DNA of 64,000 nt from Silene latifolia (lineage: Eukaryota; Streptophyta; Magnoliopsida; Caryophyllales; Caryophyllaceae). The stretch covers positions 194,869,325 through 194,933,324 of the forward strand of contig NC_133536.1 of NCBI RefSeq assembly GCF_048544455.1. The letters run 5' to 3'. The notes below the pieces were generated by a model that saw nothing but the letters and a program-made list of their open reading frames with translations, had not been told where the DNA came from and did no database searches. Below, one piece after another: positions 35,720 through 47,058 of this stretch (position 1 is the first letter of the stretch; each line of letters starts with the position of its first letter). A program made the translations under genes and the position numbers.

Positions 35720-35902
35720 GCGTAAGACGAGGAGCATTACGATTCATTTCATTGGAACATTTTTGTATACGTAAATAAAATTTTCCTAGCCATTTCGAGG
35801 TCGCTTGTCTTATAATTTACCCTTAAGCGTAAAGAATTGGATTATATAAACACAAGTCCAAAGCAAGGACACCATGGATTTAATAATTGTAATGATAATA
35901 TT

Positions 35903-36065
35903 GTTTGGAAGAAGTTATCAAATAATTTTATGGAAATCAATTTTAATGGTTCAAAATGAGATGATAAAAATGCAGTTTTAGGCTTTAGTATTAGAAATCA
36001 TGATGGTAAAGTATTAATATTACAATCCGTCTCACAAAATGCAAATGAGAGTCATGTGGGGGTAT
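35903..36065 (+). pseudogene. RNase H-like remnant
   Basis: One plus frame reads FMEINFNGSK, TGA, DDKNAVLGFSIRNHDGKVL and onward. The pattern NFDGSx(n)AxxGFxIRNxDGxxL is that of the RNase H-like domain found in plant non-LTR elements and related genes. It is short, has a stop codon, and no neighbouring RT was found. Confidence 0.45.
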
Positions 36066-36605
36066 CCATTTTCCGCCAACTTGCACTATCCGTCTAAAGT
36101 GAGAATTTGTGTTTATATTAGGTGATAAGGCTTGTGGTTAAGTTAGTTATTTGTAGCTTAAACTCTCGCGCTTAGAGAAAGCATAGTTACAGCTAAAATT
36201 TGAGTTTTAACCCTTCCTTTTAGATATTCAGAGTGATAAATTTTTGAGTTATTAACTCTATCCGTGAAATTATGTGGAAGGTAAGTTGAGAAATTTGTTT
36301 TGTAATGGCTCAAACTTTCTTTTTCCACGGAATTGATGTATACACATTGCTTTCGTGGTGTCAATAAAGTAGTTGACTTTATGACCAATTTGGGGCATTC
36401 ATGTCCCGACCTTCTTCTTCGAGATGGGTTAAAAGTTTTTTACTTTCACCCTCCTCCCTATTCGAAAGGATAGCATAAATTGTTCCTAATCAATCGGAGA
36501 TCAACCTAGTTTTTTTTCCTAATAAGAAAATGCTAATAAAAGTAAATAACTAAGCCAAGTTATTTTTATATATGAGGTAGTAGGGAATAGGGATCAACTT
36601 CTTAC
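36066..36605. other. Intergenic, no gene seen
   Basis: AT-rich sequence without supported features apart from short CCGTCT-containing pieces typical of small foldback MITEs. Confidence 0.5.
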
Positions 36606-36731
36606 AGAGAAATACTTGTGTCCTCCGAAATAACATCCTCCTTACACTCAAAGGAGAAGGACCAAAATGAAAATGAGGAGGACCATTGAGTGTAAGGAGA
36701 ACGTCCTACCAGAGAAAACAAGTATTTTCTA
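36606..36731. mobile_element. Foldback MITE
   Basis: A 126-bp unit whose two halves are inverted copies. AGAAATACTTG...CCTCCTTACACTCAAAGG is mirrored by GGACCATTGAGTGTAAGGAG...CAAGTATTTTCT. Arms are about 50 bp with few mismatches. It ends 2 bp before the target copy of the next element. Confidence 0.75.
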
Positions 36732-36741
36732 TTCTTACAAT

Positions 36742-37279
36742 TAGAGATGGCAATTATTGACACAACCCGAAAACACGACACGAAGTTATTGGGTTAGTGT
36801 CCAGAAGTTGTGACTCATTTAAGTAATTGGGTTGACACAAACACGACACGAAACTTAAATGGGTCGGGTCAGAGTTGAGCTATTTTGACAGGAACACAAC
36901 ACGAATAACCCGCTTATTTAAAAGTGTCCTGATATATTTAGGTTGAATAAATCATCAACCCAAACAACTTAAAAATAAGAATTTTCATTCTTCATTTTTG
37001 GGATAGGCATATAAAGCTTAGTTTATTATATTGTTTTATTCGGTTAAACGGGTTAAGCGGGTTAAAATGACCCGCTAAAAGATAAATGGGTTAAACATGA
37101 CCTGCTAAAAGATAAATGGGTTAAACAGTCGGGTTGGGTTATAGAAAAATTAAATGGGTTGGGCTAGGGTTGAAACAAATGACCCGTTTATATAATTGGG
37201 TCAGGTTAGAATTGTGGTAATGATGATCCGTTTAAAGTTAACACGAACACGACTCGACCTGATCTGTTTACCGGGTCTA
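36742..37279. mobile_element. hAT-type non-autonomous element, GGGTT/ACCCG keyword
   Basis: Flanked by perfect 8-bp copies CTTACAAT (36734-36741, 37280-37287). Ends TAGAG...GTCTA. The interior is repeated AAATGGGTTGGG / ACCCGACACGAACACGAC words that can pair with each other. No ORF. Confidence 0.8.
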
Positions 37280-37668
37280 CTTACAATACCTCTCTTAAAA
37301 AAAAGACTTCTTAAAATGCCAAGTCAATCGGTCAAAGTAAAAGTCAACCGGAGTTAAGTGAAATTTCAACTAGTACCTAGAAGGCCAGATTTGAATATGA
37401 CAATTTTATAGTACGTCAATTTGTGATTACTTTATGGGTCAACTAGACAACTATTCTTCTCAATGATAACATGTAATCTTCAATTTATGAGTTGGTGCAA
37501 TGAACAGACTAGTTTAACTGGTCTAATTTTCTCCGATTGTTTGTGTAGTTGTTAAGGCTACAAGCAAAATGACATGAAATAAAACAACAAAAATCATTCT
37601 AAACAATCGACTCAAAAGTGACCTACACATCCCAAACTTAAAAGTAACGTGGAAACATGTATCCCAGA

Positions 37669-38116
37669 TAGGGGTGGGCATAATCCGGTCCGGACCGGAA
37701 AAATGGACCGGTCCGGACCGGAATCTAGTGGACCGGAACCGGAATTAAAAATTCCGGTCCGGTCTCCGGTCCACCATTTTCCAAGATTCCGGTTTCCGGT
37801 CCGGTCCGGTCCGGGACCGGTATTTTCCGATCCGGACCGGTTTGGACCGGAATGCCCGGAATTATTGTTATTTGCATTTTTTTTCTTAAAAATGTATTTT
37901 TATTCCGGTCCGATCCGGTCCAATGGACCGGAATTTTTGGACCGGAATTTGAAAAAGTGGGTAATTCCGGTCCAACCGGTCCGGTCCGGTCTTGGACCGG
38001 AATTTTTCTGGTCCGGTCCCGGTCCGGAATTTTTGTAGTCCGGTCCCGGTCCATGAATTTTATCGATTCCGGTTCCGGTCCGGTCCGGTCCGGTTTTGGA
38101 CCCGTGCCCACCCCTA
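37669..38116. mobile_element. hAT-type non-autonomous element, CCGGTCCGGACCGG keyword
   Basis: Perfect terminal inverted repeat TAGGGGTGGGCA / TGCCCACCCCTA and perfect 8-bp target copies ATCCCAGA (37661-37668, 38117-38124). Nearly all of the 448 bp is GGTCCGGTCCGG, GGACCGG and close variants. Reading frames here are low-complexity artefacts. Confidence 0.95.
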
Positions 38117-38124
38117 ATCCCAGA

Positions 38125-39176
38125 TGCACTTATCATAAAGTAAAGTGTAAATATGTAGAGGTTTATAAGGATAAATCATAAATGTCACGGTCTTGTACAA
38201 TGTCTCCTCATTTTTTTTTATTTTTTTTTTACCGTATAACTATCAAATTAAATTAGCAGAATTAAAAAAATATGTTTGTTAGTTAGTAGATTGATTATAA
38301 GACCATTTACTATTTTATGTGTTTGGTATATGACATATTGAAACAGTAAATTAAGCAATCTACTGTTTTCAAATATTTTGCTCCCCTTAGCATATTCACT
38401 TTAGTAGATTGTCAAAAATGTAATTGTCAAACATTTACACACAGATACAACAATCTATAAATCAAAACCTGCTAATTATCAAACACTTATACTAAATATG
38501 TTAATTAAAATATACTAGTCAAACCTGTCAATCTAATATATCATTTATAATTTGCTTGATCAATATATTTCTGCTAATAATAATTTAAGTACCAAATAAG
38601 GCCTTAAAAATATATTGGATAATAGTAGATTGCTTCCAATATGTCGTCGTAATCAATTAACCAAACACATTTAATTTAAAGAGCATATTCATTGGTTATT
38701 AATCTACTATTTAACCCATTATATGATGAGTTTTGTCAATATATTATTTACCAAATGGGGTCATAATCTACTCGACCAATCCGCTTTAAAAATGCTTACT
38801 ACCAAACATGGTCGTTATGTATGTTTGGTAAAAAGCTAAAGTCAAAGCTGGCGTTGAAAAAAAAAGTTATTTAGATATAAATGGAACGAAAAAACAAATG
38901 CGAGATAAAGGCTATATAATATAAATAATTATTACCCAATGTGTAAAAATATACTCTATAATATTAATATATTAAAAAAAAAAGTAAAAGAAGGTACTTG
39001 TAATGATAAATAATCCTAATAAATAATTATAACTTTGTAAAGCCATTTATTTTTGAGTAAATGCTTTGTAAAACCGTTTTACATTAAAACATTGTAGATA
39101 ACCCTTCTCACTCAAATATGGTTATTGGTGGAAGTTTGTTGGGTAAAAACTGAAAATTTCAACCATAAGATATTAA
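38125..39176. other. Intergenic with AGTAGATTG-type MITE remains
   Basis: Contains GTGTTTGGTA...CCAAACA-type ends and repeated TAGTAGATTG/CAATCTACT words (38280-38830) related to the pair at 53300-54122. Boundaries are too decayed to set. No gene seen. Confidence 0.5.
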
Positions 39177-39390
39177 AGTTGCTAAATGTTTTTTTTTTTT
39201 TTCAACAGTAAAGATAAGAAATTTACATTCTAGTAGCACACCTATGAGAGGTGTACATACATATTACACCATTATTAAAAGCAAAAATACAATTTACTAT
39301 TAATAACCTACTGACGATAAGATGTCGGGTAGCTACATCATGTTAGTGGAGTACGGTAGCTTGGACGCGAGCTTTATCATGCGCGGTATC

Positions 39391-40651
39391 TAGAATACTA
39401 CGGTTTTCTAAGTTGGTTACTCGGCCGAATATGGCTTACTCGGCCGAGTAAGTGTGTCGTGTGTTTCTGGACAGTTTACTGCCCAGGAATACTCGGCCGA
39501 GTATGGGAATACTCGACCGAGTAGAGGATACTCGGCCGAGTGTACTCTGTACTCGACCGAGTATCCGGTCTGACGGGTATTATTTCCGCGGTTTGATTGA
39601 GAAAGGATTAAAGTTATTTAAGACGCGTTTAACAGTTTCTAATCACTTTTACAAAACTTAAACAATACAACGTAACGCTAATCCTCTTCAAATCTCTCTC
39701 AAGTGTGTGTATCCTTAGCCAGTCTTCTTCATCATTCATTGCATCGTTCGTGTCGGTAAGCCTTTGATTTCATTAACTCTATTGTTTTATCTTTTAGAGT
39801 TTTGCCCTAATTTGTGATTTGGAGGAAAAGGGTTTTTTTGCATATGGTAATTGGAATTATGTGATTGTTGTTAGATGAGGATTTCGTAGATGAGCCATTC
39901 TAGCTTGCTTGTATGTCTCATTGCAGTTGTGCTAAGGTAGGGTTTTCCTACTCGGTTTACTGTTTAATTGTTATAAGATTATGTGGTAATTGTTGTACAA
40001 TTGATTATCTGATGATCGTTGTTGGTGTGTTGGAGTTGGTGTGGGTGTTGTGATGGTTGTTGGTGATGTTCGCGAGGTGCGTCCTTGGCTGAGTAGAGTC
40101 ACTTGTGGGAGTGGCTGCACGCCCTAGTTTCGCCCTCTGTGGAACCCGCCACAAGAGTGGGGCTTAGGTGGGTACGGCTGCGGTCCCCCACTAGCAAGGC
40201 TACACACTTTAGTGTGTAGTCGGTTATATGTTGTGATTGGGAGTTGGAGGTGTATGATGATCAGCTGGTTGTCTTTTCGTACTTGTCTTATTTTGATTAT
40301 ACAGTAAATGACCCCGTTGTTGTTTTATAAAACCTGTGGTGATCCATTCAGGGATGGTGGGGAGATTGTGATAGGTGATGATGTTTACTAGCTATGAGGA
40401 CGTCATGGGGAGTCATCAGTCGAGTCTAGCTTCCGCTGTCATGAGATTTACCTTTTAGTTGTAGTCGTTGAACTTTAATAACTTTACTTTGGTTTTGAAT
40501 TTTGAAACATGTAAACATTTATCAGTTATGCTTTAATAATTGTGTTTTGGATTGGTAACTTTGATAAACTAACCTCGTGCAACCGAGATGGTGACGGTCT
40601 CTCATGCTAGGGTGGTCCTGATAAGGCACCTTGGTATGTGGGGGTGTCACA
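39391..40651 (+). mobile_element. Solo LTR, same family as 27438-28789
   Basis: Starts TAGAATACTACGG (TG changed to TA), ends GGTGTCACA. Near-identical 5-bp target copies GTATC (39386-39390) and GCATC (40652-40656). It shares the palindrome array, CG|GTAAG (about 39755), TTGCAG (about 39931), the CTACACAC/GTGTGTAG hairpin (40200-40219) and CTCGTGCAACCGAG (40574-40587) with the 3' LTR of the Ty3-like element. Confidence 0.92.
39418..39562. repeat. Palindrome array, TACTCGGCCGAGTA class
   Basis: Six units in the same order and spacing as those in the LTR at 27438, with the centre mostly GC rather than AC. Confidence 0.92.
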
Positions 40652-41305
40652 GCATCTACATGGCACGAGACTTCCAAAGACCATCCAGACATTTACTCTG
40701 ACAAGTGACGGGAACAAGATGCACTTGCGCCACACGATCGTAGAAAGCAAAAGGCGAAAACAACTCAAATAGACTCACCTCTAGAGGAGAAAGATCTCCT
40801 ACATCTTGAAGAATTAACCTGACAAATCAAAGACCAATAACCCAAGTAGCCACGCCCGCAAACAGACCAATACACAAATTGCTACACAACGAAACACTTG
40901 GCCATAGACACCATAGATAACCATCCTATAATATATCCAACACAGACCGAACAAAAGCTCAACTCATCATTATTTATGTAGAAGGTTATTATTCGGAACA
41001 ACAAGAAGAATAAAACATAGGTTAACAGCAGCATGGATGTAAGTTACAGGCCACTGTATCCAACCAAACCAACACCACTGCAACCCTAACCCAGAATTAA
41101 CCAAAAACACCTCCACCAGGACAACACCTCGCCAACTTTGACCAACTTCCAAAAGAAGGCAACGACATACCCACCAAACAACCAAAGCCAACAAAACGAC
41201 TGCCAACACTAAGAAACGCGACAACCATCGAAACCCAAACGATACCCAAGAAACAACACAGAGAACGACATAATCTTACATGCAACCAGGCTAATCGACA
41301 AAGAC

Positions 41306-41761
41306 CTAAATAATTAAGCACCTTAAAACACTATAATTGGATCCGATAAAGTGGGGGGAGGGGAAGGGGAACATCATATTGATCCAACCATCAACACGAC
41401 GACACCAAAGATGGTTTATGCCCATTCCAAAGACTAGAAAGGTGGGGAAATGGGGCGAGGGGGAGGGGGAGGGGTACACCATACCGATCCAAAGAACAAG
41501 ACCACATAAACTATTATGACTCGAAAAAGATGGATTATACCCATCCAAGGACTGACGAAAAACAAGATTAGACCAGACGAAGAACAGCCTTACCCGGGGG
41601 GTGGGAGAGACGCGCTGGGTCGGGGAAACAACCCCTTGGGTTGCATGGAAGACCGTCGAAGGGATGACCGAGCAACAGATGATCGAACTGGGTGAAGATA
41701 GACCGGCGAGGCAAACAATCACCATAAACACAAAGGCGAGAAAAGATCGATGAGAAACCAA
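41306..41761 (-). other. 151-codon frame in the non-LTR-type insertion, function unknown
   Basis: An open minus-strand frame with a hydrophobic N-terminal stretch, then Ser/Pro-rich sequence and a repeated FGMGINH / RIGMVY-like word. It matches no family I recognise. Given the C/T-rich leader-like composition of the region it may be fortuitous. Confidence 0.2.
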
Positions 41762-41992
41762 TAAAAATCAGAGAAATTGGGATTAAAATTAGAAGGTGAA
41801 ATTAAAGGCTAAGATGTGATGGATCGTTTACTGGAGATGGGCCATGGGACAAACCCATCTCCGGTGAAAGGGTAGTAGAATAAGGGGGAGCAGTAGGTGG
41901 AAGGCGGAAGTGGCGGAAATAAGACGGGTTTGGTTTTAGGGTTTTTAGATAGAAAGATGAGAGTTTAGAGAGAGAATATAAGTTGTTAAATG

Positions 41993-42637
41993 GTACATGT
42001 ACAACATTGATGATGTACATGTAATTTTAGGTGTTAAATGAATGAAACATTCACTTGTTTTACAATGTGATTAATTCACTCATGGATAACGTGAGAATTG
42101 ATTTTATTATTCTAAAATTTAACGTTTTTTCCATAGCTATATAAAGGATGTAATTCCTTTGGAAAAAATATCTCACCAAATGTAATCAAACAAGGTGACT
42201 GGTAGATAATACAACCGGGGTTTGAGGGTGAGAGGCAGTATAACGGATGTTTTTAATATAATAATTTAGGAGGTTAATCTAAGACTGATATTAGTGGCAA
42301 TTGCTAATATTACTGGAGGTGTAAAGGTTGTTATGTTATATTATTGTGGGTTCCGAATTAGTATTTAATTCGTGACGGTTATGTTGTACTGGTACTATTT
42401 TTATAGTGGATCCTAGTCGATTTGTCTAGTGGGTTTTACTTCCGGTTTGGAATGTTTTGGCCTGATTTGACTCTAAATATCGTCTCATCTTATTATTGCT
42501 TACGTTTATTTACTTTTACGGTTTACTTGTCGATTGGTTGCTTCCGTTGTGCATGGAAGATTGTCGTTAATTTCCCAACAAAGTTACATAGGATTAATTA
42601 AGTAAAGCAACACATTACATATGTTCTCATATTAGTA
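41993..42637. other. Intergenic, no gene seen
   Basis: Contains a GTACATGTACAAC...GATGTACATGT inverted pair right after the target copy at 41992; otherwise unremarkable AT-rich DNA. Confidence 0.5.
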
Positions 42638-42830
42638 CTCCATTTATTACCGGTCATTTGTTTACCTATTTAATTTTGAAGTAACTCAGTCAATTATTTA
42701 CCTTTCTATTTTAGAAATGTCTTTGATGAACAATTTGATTCTTCACACTCTATTTAACCCATTTATCATCTAATAATTGGCCTCTTGTGTCAAAATCAAA
42801 GTTAACAAAAAATGATCGAGACGAAGAGAG
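42638..42830. mobile_element. Stowaway-like MITE
   Basis: TA target copies (42636-42637, 42831-42832). Ends CTCCATTTATTACCGGTCAT and ATGATCGAGACGAAGAGAG are degenerate forms of the CTCCCTCCGTC/GACGGAGGGAG Stowaway termini. Confidence 0.8.
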
Positions 42831-42832
42831 TA

Positions 42833-44695
42833 ATATTCAAAACCGTTTTATAGTAGTGATATTCAAAACCGTTCGATACAAAAATTCTTTTTCTATGTAA
42901 GTTCATCATACTACAATACTAGGATAAATGGTCAAATATACAATATATCTACCTCCACTATTTCATCTAAAGTAAGAGATTGTTGAGATGTACATATCAA
43001 AGCTAACACACATATATATTCAGTTACATATTTGGACACAAAATAAAAAAAATGACAAGATGAAGGTTTGGTTGTCATTTTACATATGTATTTAGTCCCA
43101 CCATGTGCTTAGATTCCCTTAACAACAACAATATCATTTTCTATTGTTTAATTTGTTTTAACTTCTTTGTTCTACTAACCTATATGTCCTTCATTTTCCT
43201 TGGAATTTCTTCATGTTTTAAATCCAACTGTATTTGTATACGATATGCCACCAACCAATGAATATGGATTGTTCCTCATATGAAATGAATAATAATATAT
43301 TCTTTTTTGGCCATATATAATATGATGAGTGGGACGATCGAACTACTATGCTTATTAAAGTTGCATGCATACTTACTTACATGTAGGATTGTTATTCAGA
43401 TTATATTAAAGTTGCATGCATACTTACCTAATCATCTGTGCTTTGTAATTTCAAAAAGGTTCGACTTTAGCGTTTCTGTTGAAAGACTTTGGAGTAGGGC
43501 TATATACTTTGAGAGTTTCAGCTACGATAATTTCAATTCTAATAATAAAAAAGGAATTTAAATACAGAGTACTAAGACAAATATTTTGCATTTTTGCTAT
43601 TACATAGACAACTGATCGAACTACCTTTATCATATGATACTACCTATAACCTATCTGAATCTATTTTATTATTAAAACGGACATATTACGGTTATATACT
43701 TAATAATTTTAGTTTTGAAGTGTTTGGTTAGACTTACAAGTTACAAGGCCCACTACGTGGACAAAACTACAAAGGCCTAAATTGAAATGAAAAGAAAAAG
43801 GTAAGTCAAGGCTTGAACTACAAATTATGCACAAGTGTAAAGTTGCCTTCAATTAAGGCTTAATTCCCAAACAAGAAGGTATCTTCATTTCCTTGATAAG
43901 ATGGTCCTTGAAAAATTTAGTACGCGTATCTTATTGACCGATGTAAGAATTTTGACGTGTCTTATAATATAAACTCTATATTATGTGACAATATATGTAT
44001 GTGCTTACAAGTCGATTTAGTGAAGATAAAGGTATTGAAAGCGGTCATCTTACAAGTCATTTGTTGTATTGATTGATCGTTATCGTAAGAGTAGCAATTT
44101 TATGGTTCTACTGGATTTGTGTCCGGTACCCCTACCATGGGAGCCAAGGCAAATACCCCGTCCATAGAAGACAAGGCGGAAACCGAATTGGGAGCTTGGA
44201 CGTTTGATGAAGTCGGAGTTAGGACCCGTGTGAGAATGGCTATTGGCTAACAAAAGGAGTAGTACAGGAAGGGAAGGGAGATAGAAGAGGCAGGCGAGGG
44301 TCAAGGACGACAAGCCGCCAACAACAAACAGACCACACTACAGGCATTGACATACCTAGCACAAAAGTTCAATGGGGTCAAAACTATGTGAAAATGAAAA
44401 AAATAAATAAAAAAAAAATCTTGTACCATACTTCGAACCTCGGTCATTTTCGTAGAAAGTGAGACCGAAACCAACCAACAACTACAATAACACATTGGTC
44501 ATGAAATTAAAAAATATTTAGTTTTATGTGGGGTCTTGAGAATTCAGACCCCACTGCCTTCCATGTGGGGTCCGGCCACTGCGGCAAGGAGCGTTGCGGG
44601 TCGCCGATGATGTGTTATAGTTGAATAGTGTCGGGTTATATGTGTTTCGTTTGGACAAAATTCTTTCCTAAAATCCTATCTTACATTAAGTACCC
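42833..44695. other. Intergenic, no gene seen
   Basis: AT-rich. A 23-bp direct repeat containing AAAGTTGCATGCATACTTAC occurs near 43355 and 43407. Short frames at 44080-44495 have no recognised domain. Confidence 0.5.
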
Positions 44696-44945
44696 GTTAT
44701 TCTTATTAGATAGGGGTAGACTTGACTAAATTGACCCGGCCCGAATAAGTCGACCTGACACCCACATCCAAGACCCGAATTTGAACTGAATCCAAGTTAA
44801 TCTAACCCAATGTTTATCATTGCAAACTGCTTATTACCCATAAATAACTTTATAATAGTTTATCTGAACCCGAACTAACTCGCCTCGACCCGCCCTAACC
44901 CGAATTTTTGTAACCAAAAAGTGACCTAACCCGAACAAACATAGG
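44696..44945. mobile_element. Decayed hAT-like keyword element, ends uncertain
   Basis: Begins TAGGGGTAGAC-like near 44711 and is rich in CCCGAAT, AACCCGA and CGACC words. No target duplicate could be paired. Confidence 0.4.
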
Positions 44946-45135
44946 TGTCATCGTAGTAAATAAGGGCCATGCGGGATTGAGGGCCAGCAGCCCAGGCACG
45001 ACACGAGTGAGGGACTGGGCTAGGTCGGGCCAATGCTGGGTTGGTTTCGTCCAGGTCGAGTCCAACCCACTTAGAAGCGAGCTCGGGTGAGCCAAGCTGG
45101 GCCACCTTTGTTCTTTAATGTTTTAGTGTTGGGAC

Positions 45136-45596
45136 TAGTGCTGGCCAGGCTGACTCGACCCGATCCGAGCAAACACGACTCGATAGAACACGAGAATATT
45201 GCAAACTAAAACCGACCTGATGACGGCATGTAACCCGACACGGCCCGATAACTACTGACCGAACCGGACTGAACCCGCTATGAATCCACTTAATATTGAT
45301 CAAAATAACATTGATTTAATGTTTAGTTTGATACTTTTGACTTATTAATGAAATAACGAAATTAAATAATGGTCAAAAAACTATTTTTAATGGTTAAAAA
45401 ACAAAGTAATGCGCTAAATAACTAGACCAGATATTGACCCCACCCAAACCCGACCAGACCAAATACATCATTTGACCCAAAATGATCCGATCTTAAGCTA
45501 ACTTGACTTACAAAGGCAAGCAGGCTCGGTATGGCCCAAACCCGATATAGTCCGACCAGACCAAACCTGACCCGGCTAACCCAATTGCTACCTCTA
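45136..45596. mobile_element. hAT-type non-autonomous element, ACCCGAC keyword
   Basis: Target copies GTTGGGAC (45128-45135) and GTTGGGAT (45597-45604), seven of eight matching. Ends TAGTGCTGGCCA and TTGCTACCTCTA are imperfect inverted repeats. Interior is repeated ACCCGAC, CGGCCCGA and ACCAGACC words. Confidence 0.78.
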
Positions 45597-45921
45597 GTTG
45601 GGATTAGGTCGCGCTAAGGAAAATGTGGCACTAGTCCGACCCGAGGGGAGGAGCTGATCGTGCCGCGCTAAAAAAATTAGCCCGCAAATACGGGATGGGC
45701 CGAGCTGGCTCCCACTGTAAGCAACTCTCTTTCCAAGGAATGAGAAAACTTTTGAAATGGCCATTTCCGTAATTCTGGACCAGCATTGGTCTGATATGGA
45801 CTAAGCCAGTGCAAAATTACTGGGCCCAGTGCAATCTCGGTAATCTATATGCATGGTTTTCCAAGAGAAAAAACAAGTGCGACTGAATCCACACCAAATT
45901 TCATTATAGACGTCACATATC

Positions 45922-46088
45922 CAGTGGTGGAGTTAGGGGGAACTAGTAGGGGCGGTCGCCCCTCGGCGGATGAAATTTTCGAATTTAGTTAAATTTCTCA
46001 AAAAAATTACAAGGGTGCCTTATGAAATTAGTCGTCCCCCCCTAAAATTTTTTGCCCCCCCTAAATTCAAATCCTGGCTCCGCCACTG
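45922..46088. mobile_element. hAT-type MITE, CAGTGGCGGAG termini
   Basis: Perfect 8-bp target copies CACATATC (45914-45921, 46089-46096). Ends CAGTGGTGGAGTTAG and CTGGCTCCGCCACTG. This terminus type is widespread in plants. The MITE sits in the left end of the MITE listed next. Confidence 0.93.
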
Positions 46089-46091
46089 CAC

Positions 46092-46226
46092 ATATCCGTC
46101 GATAACTAAAGACGGGTCAAATGCAATACCACATTCCTAATAGGACAAGCAACAAGTAGGGTGGTAGGGGCCAAAAATATCACCACTTTCAAGCTATTTG
46201 ACCCGTCTTTAGCTATAGACGGATAT
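46092..46226. mobile_element. MITE with ~31-bp terminal inverted repeats
   Basis: ATATCCGTCGATAACTAAAG... at the left mirrors ...CTTTAGCTATAGACGGATAT at the right. The CACATATC target copy of the previous MITE overlaps its left end, so that MITE inserted at its border. Class not assigned. Confidence 0.75.
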
Positions 46227-46273
46227 ATCCGTCTATAGCAATATCCGTCTATAGCAATATCCGTCTATAGCAA
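46211..46273. repeat. CCGTCTATAGCAATAT tandem repeat
   Basis: Three near-perfect copies of a 17-bp unit extending the right end of the preceding MITE. Confidence 0.88.
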
Positions 46274-46303
46274 GACTAGCTGATGGATCTATTGTTAATA
46301 GTT

Positions 46304-46444
46304 TTTTTGTTTCCTTTTTTTTCGTTTCAAATGATCGCACTATGTCACTAGTGAGAATCGAACCTCAACTTCATAATTGGAGACTTGGAGTTATGAATTA
46401 AGAGAGCTCTTATCACTTGAGCAGTTGAGCTAACTCTTATTCTC
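46304..46444 (-). mobile_element. tRNA-derived SINE
   Basis: Perfect 17-bp target copies ATCTATTGTTAATAGTT (46287-46303, 46445-46461). Minus strand starts with a tRNA-like head: TTAGCTCAACTGCTCAAG (A-box-like) and GAGGTTCGATTCTCAC (B-box-like). It ends in an A-rich tail (T-rich on plus, 46304-46323). About 141 bp. Promoter boxes suggest pol III transcription. Confidence 0.88.
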
Positions 46445-46504
46445 ATCTATTGTTAATAGTTGATCCACACTCCTAGTCCTCGCTCATTTTTTAATCGTTC
46501 GATT

Positions 46505-46876
46505 AAAGATGCTAATAGTTAGGTCCGGATCGAAAAAATGGAACGGAACGGACCATTTGGTCTAGACCGAACCCAGACGGGATTCATTTAGGTCCAGTCC
46601 TCGGTTCTCATTTTTTAAAGTTTCGGTTTGGTCCAGTCTAAGACCGGTTAATTTCAGTGCAGACCGAATGTACCGAAATTTAGATATTTTTTATTAATTT
46701 TCCCAACTTTATTAAATAATCAAGTATTTTATCTTCAAAACAATATTTATTATAAACTTAATATTGGTGATTATTTAGGCTAACGATACTTTAATCGACT
46801 AGTTCATTTGGGGTAATTATCATATACTTGAAAATGAAAAATCATAAAGTTCGGTCCATTCAAATCCAAAACCCTC

Positions 46877-46916
<40 letters not shown>

Positions 46917-47058
46917 GCAAGACCGGACTGGACCGGAAATTTCGGTTTCGGTGCGGTCCAAGACCGAACTTTTTAATTCTGGTCTTCGGTCACCAAATTT
47001 TTTTTTTCGATGTTCGATCCGGACCGGTCTGATTCTAGACCCGATGCTTAGCCCTACT
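46505..47058. mobile_element. Decayed hAT-like keyword element with poly(A) insert
   Basis: Words GGTCCGGA, GACCGGA, GGTCTAGACC and GGTCCAGTC relate it to the 37669-38116 element. The right end reads GCTTAGCCCTA. An A run of 34 bases lies at 46881-46914. Target copies not found. Confidence 0.5.

Larger units (their letters stand above)
39189..41980 (-). mobile_element. Poly(A)-tailed non-LTR-type insertion, minus strand
   Basis: Left border is a T run (39189-39202), a poly(A) tail on the minus strand. Flanking 12-bp copies AGTTGCTAAATG (39177-39188) and AGTTGTTAAATG (41981-41992) differ at one base. In sense orientation it starts with a CTCTCTCTAAACTCTC-like leader. Without the solo LTR inside it, length is about 1.5 kb. 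I see no endonuclease, RT or other domain. It is either a non-autonomous LINE derivative or a retrotransposed transcript. Confidence 0.75.

Noticed and set aside
37649..38181. Several 80-130 codon frames rich in GPDRTGP
   Set aside because: Produced by the CCGGTCC repeats of the hAT-type element; the repeat content and lack of any domain argue against coding.
44080..45303. Minus-strand frames of 60-77 codons
   Set aside because: No recognisable domain; part overlaps ACCCGAC-type keyword repeats of hAT-like elements.
46325..46440. Possible tRNA gene on the minus strand
   Set aside because: A- and B-box words are present, but there is no clean cloverleaf, and the poly(A) tail and 17-bp TSD mark it as a SINE.
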